Assembly: GCA_900544455.1 (NCBI GenBank)
Contig: UQVJ01000031.1
Coordinates: 1 to 16,735 of the forward strand
Reading direction: 5' to 3'
Length of the DNA stretch: 16,735 nucleotides
From: an uncultured Eggerthella sp.
Lineage (GTDB): Bacteria > Actinomycetota > Coriobacteriia > Coriobacteriales > Eggerthellaceae
Position 1 is the first letter of the stretch; every line of letters starts with the position of its first letter. The notes below the pieces were generated by a model. The model was not told where the DNA came from. It saw nothing but the letters and a program-made list of their open reading frames with translations, and made no database searches. The translations under genes and the position numbers were made by a program. Shown here one piece after another: positions 7,308-14,523 of this stretch.

Positions 7308-8504
7308 ATGCGAAAACCATTCGAAGATCTGATCGTCTTGGATCTATCGCGTTATTTATTAGGGGCGTATACGAGCCTTTTCTTTGCAGACTTGGGGGCT
7401 CAAGTTATCAAAGTGGAAGACACCAAGACTGGCGATTTAATGCGTGGAGAAAAGCCTATGGTCAATGGTGAAAGCTACTACCATTATGCGCTTGACAGAA
7501 ACAAGGAAAGCATATCTCTCAACCTGAAAGATGAAGAGGTTCTTGAGCGTTTTTATCAACTGGCTGCACGTGCGGATGTTCTTGTCGAAAACTACCGTCC
7601 TGGTGTCGCTAAGCGCTTGAAGATTGATTTTGAGACTTTGCATAAGATCAACCCCAATCTTGTATACGTGTCGTTTTCAGCATATGGCCAAAACGACCCG
7701 CGCAGCCTTGATGCTCTTCATGACATTAATATCGTTGCGCAAACGGGGTATTACGACCTAACGAATGGTGCCGTTGCTCTGCTACAGCCATCGGATCTTG
7801 CTGCTGCTATGGCGGGGATCCAGGGTGCATTAACGGGACTTATCGCACGCGACAAGGCAAAGGGAACCCATGTTGATGTTTCGATGTACGATTCGCTTAT
7901 CTGGTGGAATGCGATGCTCGATAGCCGCTGGTTCTTCTACGGTAAAACGCTTACTTCGGGAATGAGGGAATATCCATCGGTCGGTTACAACATCTACCGA
8001 ACAAAAGACGGAAGAATGATATCTTTCGGACTCTATGAGAATAAGTTCTGGAATGAGTTCTGCGATGATATCGGCCGTCCAGATCTGTACGACACTCTCA
8101 AGGACACGCCAGAGCAAAATCCCATTGCGTACCAAGCAGTTGTCGATTTTGCTGCATCGATGACATACGATGAGTGGATCGCCTGGCTGGAGGATAAGAC
8201 ATACGCTATTGCTCCGTGCCTTAATAAGAGCGAGGCTATCGATCTTGCTATTGAAACAAACCCTCAAACAATCAACTACGTTGATTTCCCCCGATTTGGA
8301 ACCGCATTGCAGACCAACACACCGCATGTCATAGGAGATATGCGATCAGACCTTTCCGAGGCACGTGAACCAGCGCTGCTCGGAGAGTCGACTCGAAGCG
8401 TTCTTTCGTGGGTAGGTGCTTCCACGAAAGAAATTGACGCAATGATTGAGCGAGGCGCTGTCATCTGCGCCGACGACAGCGACTCGCTCGAGGAAAGCGC
8501 CTAG
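7308..8504 (+). CDS. Family III CoA-transferase-fold enzyme, alpha-methylacyl-CoA racemase-like
   Basis: The 398-residue protein starts at ATG 7308, with AAAGGAG at 7295-7301. It has the family start FEDLIVLDLSRYLLGAYTS, FFADLGAQVIKVE and VENYRPGV (93-100). Compared with alpha-methylacyl-CoA racemase, the active-site residues appear kept: Arg97 in NYRPGV, His138 in LHDINIV, Asp163 in PSDLAAAM and Glu244 in LYENKFW. The two FldA-like paralogues in this window lack the HDIN motif. The expected reaction is therefore epimerisation of the alpha carbon of an acyl-CoA rather than, or besides, CoA transfer. It is the last gene of the operon and is followed by a strong terminator. It could still be a true transferase, since the fold and aspartate are shared. 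Confidence 0.8.
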   Translation: MRKPFEDLIVLDLSRYLLGAYTSLFFADLGAQVIKVEDTKTGDLMRGEKPMVNGESYYHYALDRNKESISLNLKDEEVLERFYQLAARADVLVENYRPGVAKRLKIDFETLHKINPNLVYVSFSAYGQNDPRSLDALHDINIVAQTGYYDLTNGAVALLQPSDLAAAMAGIQGALTGLIARDKAKGTHVDVSMYDSLIWWNAMLDSRWFFYGKTLTSGMREYPSVGYNIYRTKDGRMISFGLYENKFWNEFCDDIGRPDLYDTLKDTPEQNPIAYQAVVDFAASMTYDEWIAWLEDKTYAIAPCLNKSEAIDLAIETNPQTINYVDFPRFGTALQTNTPHVIGDMRSDLSEAREPALLGESTRSVLSWVGASTKEIDAMIERGAVICADDSDSLEESA

Positions 8505-8550
8505 CTCCCAAGATTTGCAATGTACCAAATTGCAGCTTCTCTCCTTTATG

Positions 8551-8596
8551 GCGCGCCGACGAACCCCCGTGATTCTGATAGTCGGCGCGCATTTTT
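8551..8596 (+). terminator. Rho-independent terminator of the CoA-transferase/MFS operon
   Basis: GCGCGCCGAC (8551-8560) and GTCGGCGCGC (8581-8590) pair perfectly around a 20-nt loop and are followed by ATTTTT. It lies 47 nt after the racemase-like gene and ends the operon. Confidence 0.9.
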
Positions 8597-9011
8597 ATGC
8601 AGCCAAGACATTCCCTGTAAGCAATAGTAGTACTTTGCTCCCGTTTGGATGCTCTCTTTCTTTTTTGTCTGTGGGGTTGTTGTTGGCTGCCTGTCTCATG
8701 ATCAGGCCGGACGCCTTTTCGGAATGCTCTTATTTTTTTGAAGCCCCTGCTTGGTTCCCTCTGGTGTGATTGCTTGGCCTTGCCTGTCGATGGCGTGCAG
8801 TAAGGCGGCTGACCTCGTTGCCGTTGGTATACTCTCCGAGAGAAGCGTTCAACGCCACCAGTTCGTACAACAATACGGCAGGCGGATCCAGGAGAAGATG
8901 ATTTACGTGTCGGGCTATGGCCGTCGAGGCATGCGGTCGAGACCTCATAAGAAAAGCGTCTAGGCCTTGGTTCCTCACCCGGGCCTAAACGCTCTTAAAT
9001 CAAACGCCGCA
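8597..9011. other. Gap without a supported gene
   Basis: About 415 bases between the operon terminator and the small minus-strand gene. It has pyrimidine-rich stretches (8655-8675, 8730-8745) and a 70-codon plus-strand frame (8751-8963, with a stretch like SVQRHQFVQQYGRRIQ) that has no ribosome binding site and no recognised family; it may be a remnant. The only clear element is the hairpin at 8951-8993. Confidence 0.5.
8951..8993 (-). terminator. Rho-independent terminator of the 48-aa minus-strand gene
   Basis: On the minus strand, 8993-8982 and 8966-8955 form a 12-bp stem with one G-U pair, followed by UUUUCUU. On the plus strand the same spot is a C-A mismatch with no T-run, so the signal is oriented to the minus strand. 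It begins about 20 nt after the stop codon of the small gene. Confidence 0.75.
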
Positions 9012-9158
9012 TTATTCCTTGCTTGGGAACTCGACCTCTAAGATTCTCATCAGCTTTCGATAGGCCTCGAGCTCGCTTGCTCCCTGTTCTGCCTCCGCAT
9101 CAAGGAACCTCTGCATTTCACCTGCGGTCATTCCGGTGTATTCGTTTTCTTCCTCCAT
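9012..9158 (-). CDS. Small acidic hypothetical protein (48 aa)
   Basis: A minus-strand frame from ATG 9158 to TAA 9012-9014, with AAAGGGG about 6 nt before the start and a minus-strand terminator just after. The product starts MEENEYTGMTAGEMQRFLDA and ends ILEVEFPSKE. It is rich in Glu and Ala and looks mainly helical. No cysteine, signal peptide or membrane segment is present, and no family is recognised. It stands alone, divergent from the surface-protein gene. The match of start signal, frame and oriented terminator is the reason for calling it real. Confidence 0.65.
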   Translation of the reverse strand: MEEENEYTGMTAGEMQRFLDAEAEQGASELEAYRKLMRILEVEFPSKE

Positions 9159-9495
9159 GGGAAGCCCCTTTCCTGCATCGCTCTTCGGTTTTTGTCCTGA
9201 GCGTCTTTGATGCTTCCCTGAGCGCCTTTCGTGCGTTCAGGGCCACACGCTTACTATAATCGCAGGTAATTGGACGGTTTGCCAGCTGTCCTTTCGGCTT
9301 CACCCCAAACAACACTCCAGCCCCATTGCCCCAATCCGACCAAAGCGCATAAGCCACGCGCCAGCATTCCAAAAGCTGTCGGCCAAGGCGCAAGCCGGCC
9401 TTGTCGAAACCGTGCCATCCCACGCATAGCGTATTGCCAGCAAGGGGGGGCAAAATCAAGCCGCCCTTGCTGCGCGGTGCCCACCGTTATTACGG

Positions 9496-9513
9496 GGTTC
9501 GTATATGCGAACC
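9496..9513. promoter_or_regulatory. Near-perfect 18-bp palindrome, operator candidate
   Basis: GGTTCGTATATGCGAACC is self-complementary apart from one mismatched pair near the centre. It lies 133 nt before the surface-protein start. The size and symmetry fit a dimeric repressor or activator site; no regulator can be named. Confidence 0.45.
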
Positions 9514-9545
9514 GCACTTATTGGCTCCGAAAGTGCAGGTCACTG

Positions 9546-9557
9546 TGTTGCGCAACA
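9546..9557. promoter_or_regulatory. Perfect 12-bp palindrome, operator candidate
   Basis: TGTTGCGCAACA is a perfect dyad 89 nt before the surface-protein start, just before the second copy of the TATTACGG element. A regulator site is plausible but unproven. Confidence 0.35.
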
Positions 9558-9588
9558 TATTACGGCGTTTTGCCGTGAAGCTGATTTT

Positions 9589-9640
9589 CAGATGGGGCAA
9601 AAGTCATTTAGGCCCCATCTGGGCATAAGCTAAGGGGGCC
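9589..9640 (+). promoter_or_regulatory. Leader hairpin able to switch with the ribosome binding site
   Basis: CAGATGGGGC (9589-9598) pairs perfectly with GCCCCATCTG (9612-9621). The same right arm (GGCCCC, 9611-9616) can instead pair with GGGGCC (9635-9640), which covers the AAGGGGG ribosome binding site at 9632-9638. The two folds exclude each other, so translation may be set by which forms. No known riboswitch class is recognised. Confidence 0.4.
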
Positions 9641-9645
9641 ATAAA

Positions 9646-11736
9646 ATGAAAAAGTATCCATCTGAGGCATGTTCCTCCAATTCACGCACGCTCCGTCGTT
9701 ATGTTGTTGTAGCCGGGCTTGTTCTTTCCGTCGGCCTTACCATTGCGCCAGGTGCGGTATCTACGGCGTATGCCGATGAACTCGCATCCGGTTCGGACTC
9801 TCTCGCTGCCATCGAAGCTGCTATGCAGCCTGGGGAAGGCGCTTCTTCCAGCTCCGTTAATGCCGCATCGCAGGCGGAAGGGAAGGCGGCTGCCAGTTCT
9901 GCCGAAAGCGCTTCTGGCGTTGAGAGCCAGAATCTGCCTGGATCTGCCCCAGCTAAATCGAGCGCCAGTGAAGCGAGCGCTCCTGGTGCCGGCGAATCCG
10001 GCTCCGCCTCTGTTGGTGAAGGCGCTGCTTCTGCCGCGGCTCCCGCAACGGGTAGCGGCCCATCTGCAACCACGACCGCACCAGAAGGCGGTACTTCGCC
10101 TGACGCTGCAACCTCGGCAACGGGCAGTGCCACCGACCCAGCCGCTGCTGCCTCTTCCGTTGAAGGCGCCGCCGCTCCCGCTGCTGGCGTTGTGGCGAAA
10201 ATTGGCGAGCAGTCCTATGCGACGCTCGATGAGGCCATCGCCGCTGCGAAGTCGGGCGATACCATCGTTCTTGTGGCGAACGCAACAACCCAGGGCATCA
10301 GCATGAAGGGCGACCTTACTATTAACGGCGCCGGCAACACGATCACTTTCGAAAAAGACGGCATCGCAATTTTCGGTCATGCCCTCACATTCAAGGACGC
10401 CATAGTTTCCATGATGGGTATTGGTTCAACGCCTTATGCCGAATGGAAGTGGATGGCTATCTGCGCAAGCAAAGACGGTTCGCTGACCTTGGACAACACG
10501 GCTATGAGCCTGGATGGAACAGGCACGGCTTCGAACACCCATGCAATCTACTTCACCTCGAACAACAAGCTAAACGTTACCAATGGGTCCACCTTGGTTG
10601 TTTCCAACTACCCGCAGGACGCGCTGGAGTGGGACGGTGGCGATGGTGGCTACAACCTTAATGTGACCGGTGGCTCCAAGGTTGTGCTCGACCATAATCG
10701 TTCCGGCATTGCAGGCACGTTTTTCGTTAAGGTGGACGCAAGTGAGCTGACCGTGACCAACAACAGGGCCAACGGCTCCAACGGATCGCATTTCGACATA
10801 GCAAACGGTTCGGAGGTTTCCTTCAAGAACAACGGATACCACGGCCTTTCCGCTGGCAAGCTGTTCGTTAAGGGCTCTACAGTTACGTGCACGGGCAACG
10901 GTATGTATGGCATCACCATTGGCAACTCCTTGAACGTTGACGGCACTTCCACCCTGAAGGCAAACGGGAATAAGACTAAGGCCAGCGTTTCTTCCGGTGG
11001 CGGCTTGCGCATTACGAAGAACGCCAGGGAAAACTTCATCGCAAAGGGCGCCGTTGTTGAAATCAACAACAATGGCGGAAATGGTTTGGAAAACTACGCT
11101 GATTTGCTTATCGAAGAAGGCGTTGACCTTTCCATCCTCCAGAACTACGAGAAGGGCAACGGCGGCGGAATCTATAACGGCGCCACGGGTTCCCTCACGC
11201 TTCCTTCTGGGGCGAAGATCTACAACAACACCGCGGCAAAAGCCGGCGATGACATCTTCAGTCTTGGCAAAATCGTCGTTCCCGCAACGGGCAAATGGAT
11301 TCTTGACCAGAACCATGATGGCGTGGGCGATCATTCCATTACCGGCTGGTTTGAAGACGGCCTTGGCAGCGACAGCCCTCAGCGTTGGCAGGCCCATGCT
11401 GAAGATGAAGATGCGAACTATATAATTGGCATCGAAGAGGGTAACTTCGAGATCCCTCTGGCTCTTAAGGCAGCTCATGGCATTGAAGTTGATCCTGGGG
11501 AAGGCGAAGAGCCTGCTGGCCCTGATGATGGGTCCGAAGACCCCGGAAAGGCAGAAGACTCTAGCAGCGTTGAAGCCGTTAGCGCCGAAAAGGCTGAAGT
11601 GGTAGCGCCCGGCAGCGTGAAGAGCGTTTCGCCGAAGACGGGCGATTCCGCTGGATTCGGCCTTGCTGCTGCAGCGATGTCCGTGGTTGCTGCGATTAGC
11701 GCCGCCTTCGCTGCGCTCCGCAGGCGCGAAGACTAG
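9646..11736 (+). CDS. Cell-wall-anchored beta-helix surface protein with SPKTG sorting signal
   Basis: The 696-residue protein has a signal peptide (basic Arg18-Arg19, hydrophobic core about 20-35, likely cleavage after AYA at 43). A low-complexity Ala/Ser/Gly-rich stretch (about 45-180) looks like a stalk. It leads to VVAKIGEQSYATLDEAIAAA (about 182-201), a common opening of right-handed parallel beta-helix domains, and then many short strand repeats rich in Asn, Gly and Thr (about 205-600). The end has a sortase-type signal: SPKTG at 662-666, a hydrophobic helix and RRRED. Ser replaces the usual Leu of LPXTG. The gene has its own leader and terminator, so it is monocistronic. The beta-helix is not clearly catalytic; adhesion or glycan binding is the likely role. 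No sortase gene is in the window. Confidence 0.88.
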   Translation: MKKYPSEACSSNSRTLRRYVVVAGLVLSVGLTIAPGAVSTAYADELASGSDSLAAIEAAMQPGEGASSSSVNAASQAEGKAAASSAESASGVESQNLPGSAPAKSSASEASAPGAGESGSASVGEGAASAAAPATGSGPSATTTAPEGGTSPDAATSATGSATDPAAAASSVEGAAAPAAGVVAKIGEQSYATLDEAIAAAKSGDTIVLVANATTQGISMKGDLTINGAGNTITFEKDGIAIFGHALTFKDAIVSMMGIGSTPYAEWKWMAICASKDGSLTLDNTAMSLDGTGTASNTHAIYFTSNNKLNVTNGSTLVVSNYPQDALEWDGGDGGYNLNVTGGSKVVLDHNRSGIAGTFFVKVDASELTVTNNRANGSNGSHFDIANGSEVSFKNNGYHGLSAGKLFVKGSTVTCTGNGMYGITIGNSLNVDGTSTLKANGNKTKASVSSGGGLRITKNARENFIAKGAVVEINNNGGNGLENYADLLIEEGVDLSILQNYEKGNGGGIYNGATGSLTLPSGAKIYNNTAAKAGDDIFSLGKIVVPATGKWILDQNHDGVGDHSITGWFEDGLGSDSPQRWQAHAEDEDANYIIGIEEGNFEIPLALKAAHGIEVDPGEGEEPAGPDDGSEDPGKAEDSSSVEAVSAEKAEVVAPGSVKSVSPKTGDSAGFGLAAAAMSVVAAISAAFAALRRRED

Positions 11737-11799
11737 CCGCTTTTCCGAAGTAGCTGTTTAAACTCCCTCGGGTGGCCGTTTGGTTCCGCCCGAATCAAG

Positions 11800-11837
11800 A
11801 AAGCCGCGTTTCGAGTTTTGCTCGGAGCGCGGCTTTT
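11800..11837 (+). terminator. Rho-independent terminator of the surface-protein gene
   Basis: AAAGCCGCG (11800-11808) pairs with CGCGGCTTT (11828-11836); an inner CGAG/CTCG stem extends it, and TTTT ends the structure. It lies about 65 nt after the stop codon. Confidence 0.85.
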
Positions 11838-11870
11838 GCATTGCTGCTTTCCCATACGCTTGCAGCAAGT

Positions 11871-11906
11871 AAAAACCCTTCACCGCGCTTTGCGACGAAG
11901 GGCTTT
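11871..11906 (-). terminator. Rho-independent terminator of the minus-strand CoA-transferase
   Basis: On the minus strand AAAGCCCTTC (11906-11897) pairs with GAAGGGTTTT (11881-11872) with one G-U, running into the U-rich end at 11871-11875. It can act weakly on the plus strand too (GGGCTTTGTTT). It lies about 100 nt after the CoA-transferase stop, beyond the duplicated segment. Confidence 0.7.
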
Positions 11907-11925
11907 GTTTGAAATGAAAAGGGTC

Positions 11926-12011
11926 GGCTCCGCAGGTGGGCTGAACCGCTCAGCTACGGTGTCGCGATCCCGGACGGCGTTGCGTTGGCTCCGCAGGTGG
12001 GCTGAACCGCT
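11926..12011. repeat. 25-bp direct repeat with 61-bp period at the CoA-transferase 3' end
   Basis: The 25-bp stretch at 11926-11950 (GGCTCCGCAGG...GAACCGCT) recurs exactly at 11987-12011. The second copy covers two bases of the CoA-transferase stop codon. It may be the trace of a partial duplication or a short mobile repeat placed between the gene and its terminator. Confidence 0.85.
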
Positions 12012-13350
12012 ACTCTTGCGCAGGGCCGAACGAAAGGTCGTCGAGTTTCGCCGGCGCCTCCCCGTCGTAGCAGCGCACGTTGCCTGCTTCCACTAGGGCA
12101 TCCACTTCGGCTTCGCTGTAGCCCAGGTCTTCCATAACCGCGCGCGTGTCGTAGCCGACGGGCTTCGCGCGGCTGATAACTGGGTCGCCCTGGCTCTTCA
12201 TGCGGATGGGAATTGTGGTAATGGAATGGTCGCCGATGCTGTCGTAGTGAATCGGGCGAAGCATGTCGTTTACGTAAGCTTCGTCGTCTTCCAGGACGTC
12301 TTCCATAGTGTTGCATACTGCGTAGGGAACGTCGTTGGTGTCGAAAACTTCCTTCCAGTATGCCCAGTCGTGCTTGGCGAAGGCTTCGGCCATCATGTTT
12401 ACCACGGTTGCGTTGTCGCCGTTGGCGTTGATAGTTGCGCAATTCGTGAAGCGCGGGTCGTCGGCGTATTCTTCCAGGCCAATCAGGCGTGCGACGAATG
12501 GATACCAGGAATCATAGGTGCCGTAGCAGATAAGGAACCATACGCCATCGGCGGTCATGTACGAATTGTTGGTGGGGCAGGGTACGGCCTTGCGGCTCTT
12601 CGGGAAGGGCACGCCGAACGGGACGGAAACAACAGGCACCTGCATACCCCACAGCGCCATGTGGTGAAGGTTTACGGTAACGTGATCGCCCATGCCGGTG
12701 CGCTGAGCGCGCCAAACGGCGCTCATGATGCCCAAGCCAAGGGCGATGCAGGAATTGAAATCGCCGAATGCGGCGGGCATGTTGCCTGGTTGGAAGTGCT
12801 CGCCAGCCTGCGGAATGGACATAAGCAGGCCGCCACGGGCGGAATAGCAGGTGGCGTCAAAGCCCTTGGCGTCTTTCATTTCGCCGCGCTCTCCGTAGCC
12901 GCGCATCTGGCCGTATACCAGACGCGGGTAACGGGCGTGCAATGTTTCGTAGTCGTAGCCCAAGCGCTTCAAGGAAGGATTGCGCAGGCTTGTAACAAAC
13001 ACATCGGCCTGCTCCAGCAGTTTTTCTACCAGTTCGCGTCCTCCATCGGATTTCATGTCGATGGAAAGGAATTTCTTGTTGGCGTTGCTCATGTCGAACG
13101 CCGGGTTGTCGGGGCCCAGCTCCGGCATGCCGAAGCCAACACCGTCGCCGCGGTGCAGGTTGCCCTTGATGGTTTCGATCTTGTACACCGTGGCGCCCAT
13201 TTCGCCGAGCGCACGAGTGCAGGCAGGCATCGCGACGTAATCTCCCAGCTCTACCACTACGAGCCCTTCAAGGCCCTTCGGCAGTTCCTCGGGCGACAGG
13301 CCCTGGAATTCTTTAGCGGGGGGCATGACGATTCGGTGATCCAGGCTCAC
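12010..13350 (-). CDS. Family III CoA-transferase (CaiB/BaiF superfamily, FldA/HadA-like), second paralogue
   Basis: The start is GTG at 13350, because AAGGAGG lies 6-12 nt upstream (13356-13362); an internal ATG at residue 9 has no such signal. The protein has 446 residues, about 24 more at the N-terminus than the paralogue at 4129. Family motifs are LEGLVVVELGDYVAMPACTR, LGEMGATVYKIE, GQMRGYGERG and RTGMGDHVTV; Asp197 in AFGDFNSC is the expected catalytic aspartate. It shares KGFDAT-Y-ARGG, CPTNN-Y and GVWF-ICYG-YD with the first copy, so the two are close paralogues and probably act on related acids. It stands alone, with no transporter beside it and with its own terminator (11871-11906). 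The substrate is unknown. Confidence 0.9.
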   Translation of the reverse strand: MSLDHRIVMPPAKEFQGLSPEELPKGLEGLVVVELGDYVAMPACTRALGEMGATVYKIETIKGNLHRGDGVGFGMPELGPDNPAFDMSNANKKFLSIDMKSDGGRELVEKLLEQADVFVTSLRNPSLKRLGYDYETLHARYPRLVYGQMRGYGERGEMKDAKGFDATCYSARGGLLMSIPQAGEHFQPGNMPAAFGDFNSCIALGLGIMSAVWRAQRTGMGDHVTVNLHHMALWGMQVPVVSVPFGVPFPKSRKAVPCPTNNSYMTADGVWFLICYGTYDSWYPFVARLIGLEEYADDPRFTNCATINANGDNATVVNMMAEAFAKHDWAYWKEVFDTNDVPYAVCNTMEDVLEDDEAYVNDMLRPIHYDSIGDHSITTIPIRMKSQGDPVISRAKPVGYDTRAVMEDLGYSEAEVDALVEAGNVRCYDGEAPAKLDDLSFGPAQE

Positions 13351-13478
13351 GATAACCTCCTTGGGTAGATGAACATGTTCGTCACTCTACCTCCAGGGAT
13401 GCCGTATTGCAATGAGCCGCCTTAGGGCATGCGCCACAACCGCTTTAGTGATGTGAACAAGTGTGGGCGGTGATCAGC

Positions 13479-13514
13479 ATAAATGCAGGCCGCGCAAGGC
13501 TGACCTGCATTTAT
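13479..13514 (-). terminator. Perfect 11-bp hairpin after the AIM24-family gene
   Basis: ATAAATGCAGG (13479-13489) and CCTGCATTTAT (13504-13514) pair perfectly around a 14-nt loop, 23 nt after the AIM24 stop. There is no separate U-run, but the stem end is U-rich. It probably ends the minus-strand transcript. Confidence 0.6.
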
Positions 13515-13536
13515 AGTTTCTCGAGCGCGATTGATT

Positions 13537-14298
13537 TTAATAAAGTGTTGGAGCAAGAAGCACTTTGCCGGTGCCGCGGTAGACGTTCACCAAACCCTCT
13601 CCGGAAGCGGCAGAGCCCACGAGCGATTTGCCTGAGCGCTCAACCGTGAAGTTGAGGGATCCGCTCCAGGCCAGCGCCATGTTGCCGTCGATCTTGAGCT
13701 CGTCGTTGTCCAGGGTGACCTCAATAAGCTCTTCTTCGGGGCAGGGAGATTCCAAGCACAGCGCGCCGTAGCCCTGGATGCCCAGGTTGAACAGCCCTTC
13801 GTTGCCAGCAACGGCGGAAGAAACGTTGCTGCGCATAACCGTTTTGTGTTGAAGGCTGGAATAGCACGCCAGGAACAGGCCGTCGTCGAGCACGATAGAA
13901 TTGCCCCAATCGGTTACGTCGAGCGTGATGATGTAGCGATAGGTGGGCTCGAGAACTAGAAGGCCCGTGCCCTGGTATTCGGGCTTGATTGCCGATTCGC
14001 TGGTAACCGCACCGCGCAGGGCCTTGCCGAACAGGTCGCCCACACCCTTAACGCCGGTGGTGCAGGTTACGTTGCCTACCATCCACTGCATGGCGCCGGC
14101 CTGGACGGTGACGGGTGCCTGGCTCAGGTCGCAGATAACCTGGCGGCGACGCACGTTCATTTCGCTGGCGAAGTAGGCGTTCATGGCGGAAGCCTCGTTG
14201 ACGGAAAGGTCGCGCTTCCATTCGATGGTTTTGAAGGCGCCGAATTCCTTGAGTACGGTTACGTCGTCGTTGTCGGTGAAATTGGAAATCTGGAACAT
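13537..14298 (-). CDS. AIM24-family protein
   Basis: The 253-residue protein resembles the bacterial AIM24 (TIGR00266-like) family, which has a compact beta-rich fold. Family-like features are VRRRQVICDLSQAPVTVQAGAMQWM (about 49-73), the GTGLLVLEPTYRYIITLDV segment (about 110-128) and glycine-rich strands toward the C-terminus (GSAASGEGLVNVYRGTGKVL). No signal peptide or membrane helix is seen. AGGAGG lies just before ATG 14298. The molecular role of bacterial AIM24 proteins is not well set; the yeast relative is mitochondrial. It lies between the SOS cassette and the CoA-transferase but is separated from both by long gaps with hairpins, so it is likely a single-gene unit. Confidence 0.85.
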   Translation of the reverse strand: MFQISNFTDNDDVTVLKEFGAFKTIEWKRDLSVNEASAMNAYFASEMNVRRRQVICDLSQAPVTVQAGAMQWMVGNVTCTTGVKGVGDLFGKALRGAVTSESAIKPEYQGTGLLVLEPTYRYIITLDVTDWGNSIVLDDGLFLACYSSLQHKTVMRSNVSSAVAGNEGLFNLGIQGYGALCLESPCPEEELIEVTLDNDELKIDGNMALAWSGSLNFTVERSGKSLVGSAASGEGLVNVYRGTGKVLLAPTLY

Positions 14299-14449
14299 AA
14301 CTCTCCTCCTGTTGATGTTGGTGCGGGTTAATCCTCTTAATTGCCAAATTTGCAGAAAAGAATAGCATGCGGTGGCCCTTGCGCGGGGTGGTGCATCAGG
14401 CGCCTGGGGCGGTCGGCGGGAGGGCGCTTCTCGCGAAGGCTCAACCAGT

Positions 14450-14522
14450 ACGCCCTGTGTTCCCAGGGCGTGTCGCGCCTGGCCGGCCGAGTCCTGGCGC
14501 GGTATGTGGTACGCCCCGCGCC
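14450..14522. other. Two GC-rich hairpins between the YolD-like gene and the AIM24 gene
   Basis: ACGCCCTG/CAGGGCGT (14450-14471, 8-bp arms) and GGCGCGG/CCGCGCC (14496-14522, 7-bp arms) lie in the space after the YolD-like stop. Neither has a T-run. They may cap the SOS transcript or be intergenic repeats. Confidence 0.4.
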
Positions 14523-14523
14523 C

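Larger units (their letters stand above)
9159..9645. other. Long structured leader between the small gene and the surface protein
   Basis: About 490 bases with no credible gene; open frames on both strands here have poor codon use and no ribosome binding sites. It holds TATAAT at 9255-9260 without a good -35, a 9-bp hairpin (CAGCAAGGG 9438-9446 with CCCTTGCTG 9464-9472), two palindromes (9496-9513, 9546-9557), a stem GCACTT/AAGTGC (9514-9536), a repeated TATTACGG-GTT element (9488-9499 and 9558-9569) and a leader hairpin (9589-9621). The density of dyads points to regulation of the surface-protein gene. Confidence 0.55.

Noticed and set aside
8751..8963. 70-codon plus-strand frame after the operon terminator
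   Set aside because: No ribosome binding site, no recognised family, and it ends in a minus-strand terminator. It could be a degraded remnant, but that cannot be supported.
9255..9260. TATAAT as a plus-strand promoter
   Set aside because: No acceptable -35 at normal spacing, and nearly 400 nt from the next start.
9118..9517. Minus-strand frames upstream of the 48-aa gene
   Set aside because: Trp/Gly-rich, low-quality translations with no start signals; they overlap the structured leader.
9682..10380. Long alternative frames over the stalk of the surface protein
   Set aside because: They come from the GC-rich Ala/Ser repeat codons; the signal peptide and sorting signal fix the real frame.
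12226..13368. 380-codon open frame antisense to the second CoA-transferase
   Set aside because: It has no ribosome binding site or family motifs and mirrors the real gene.
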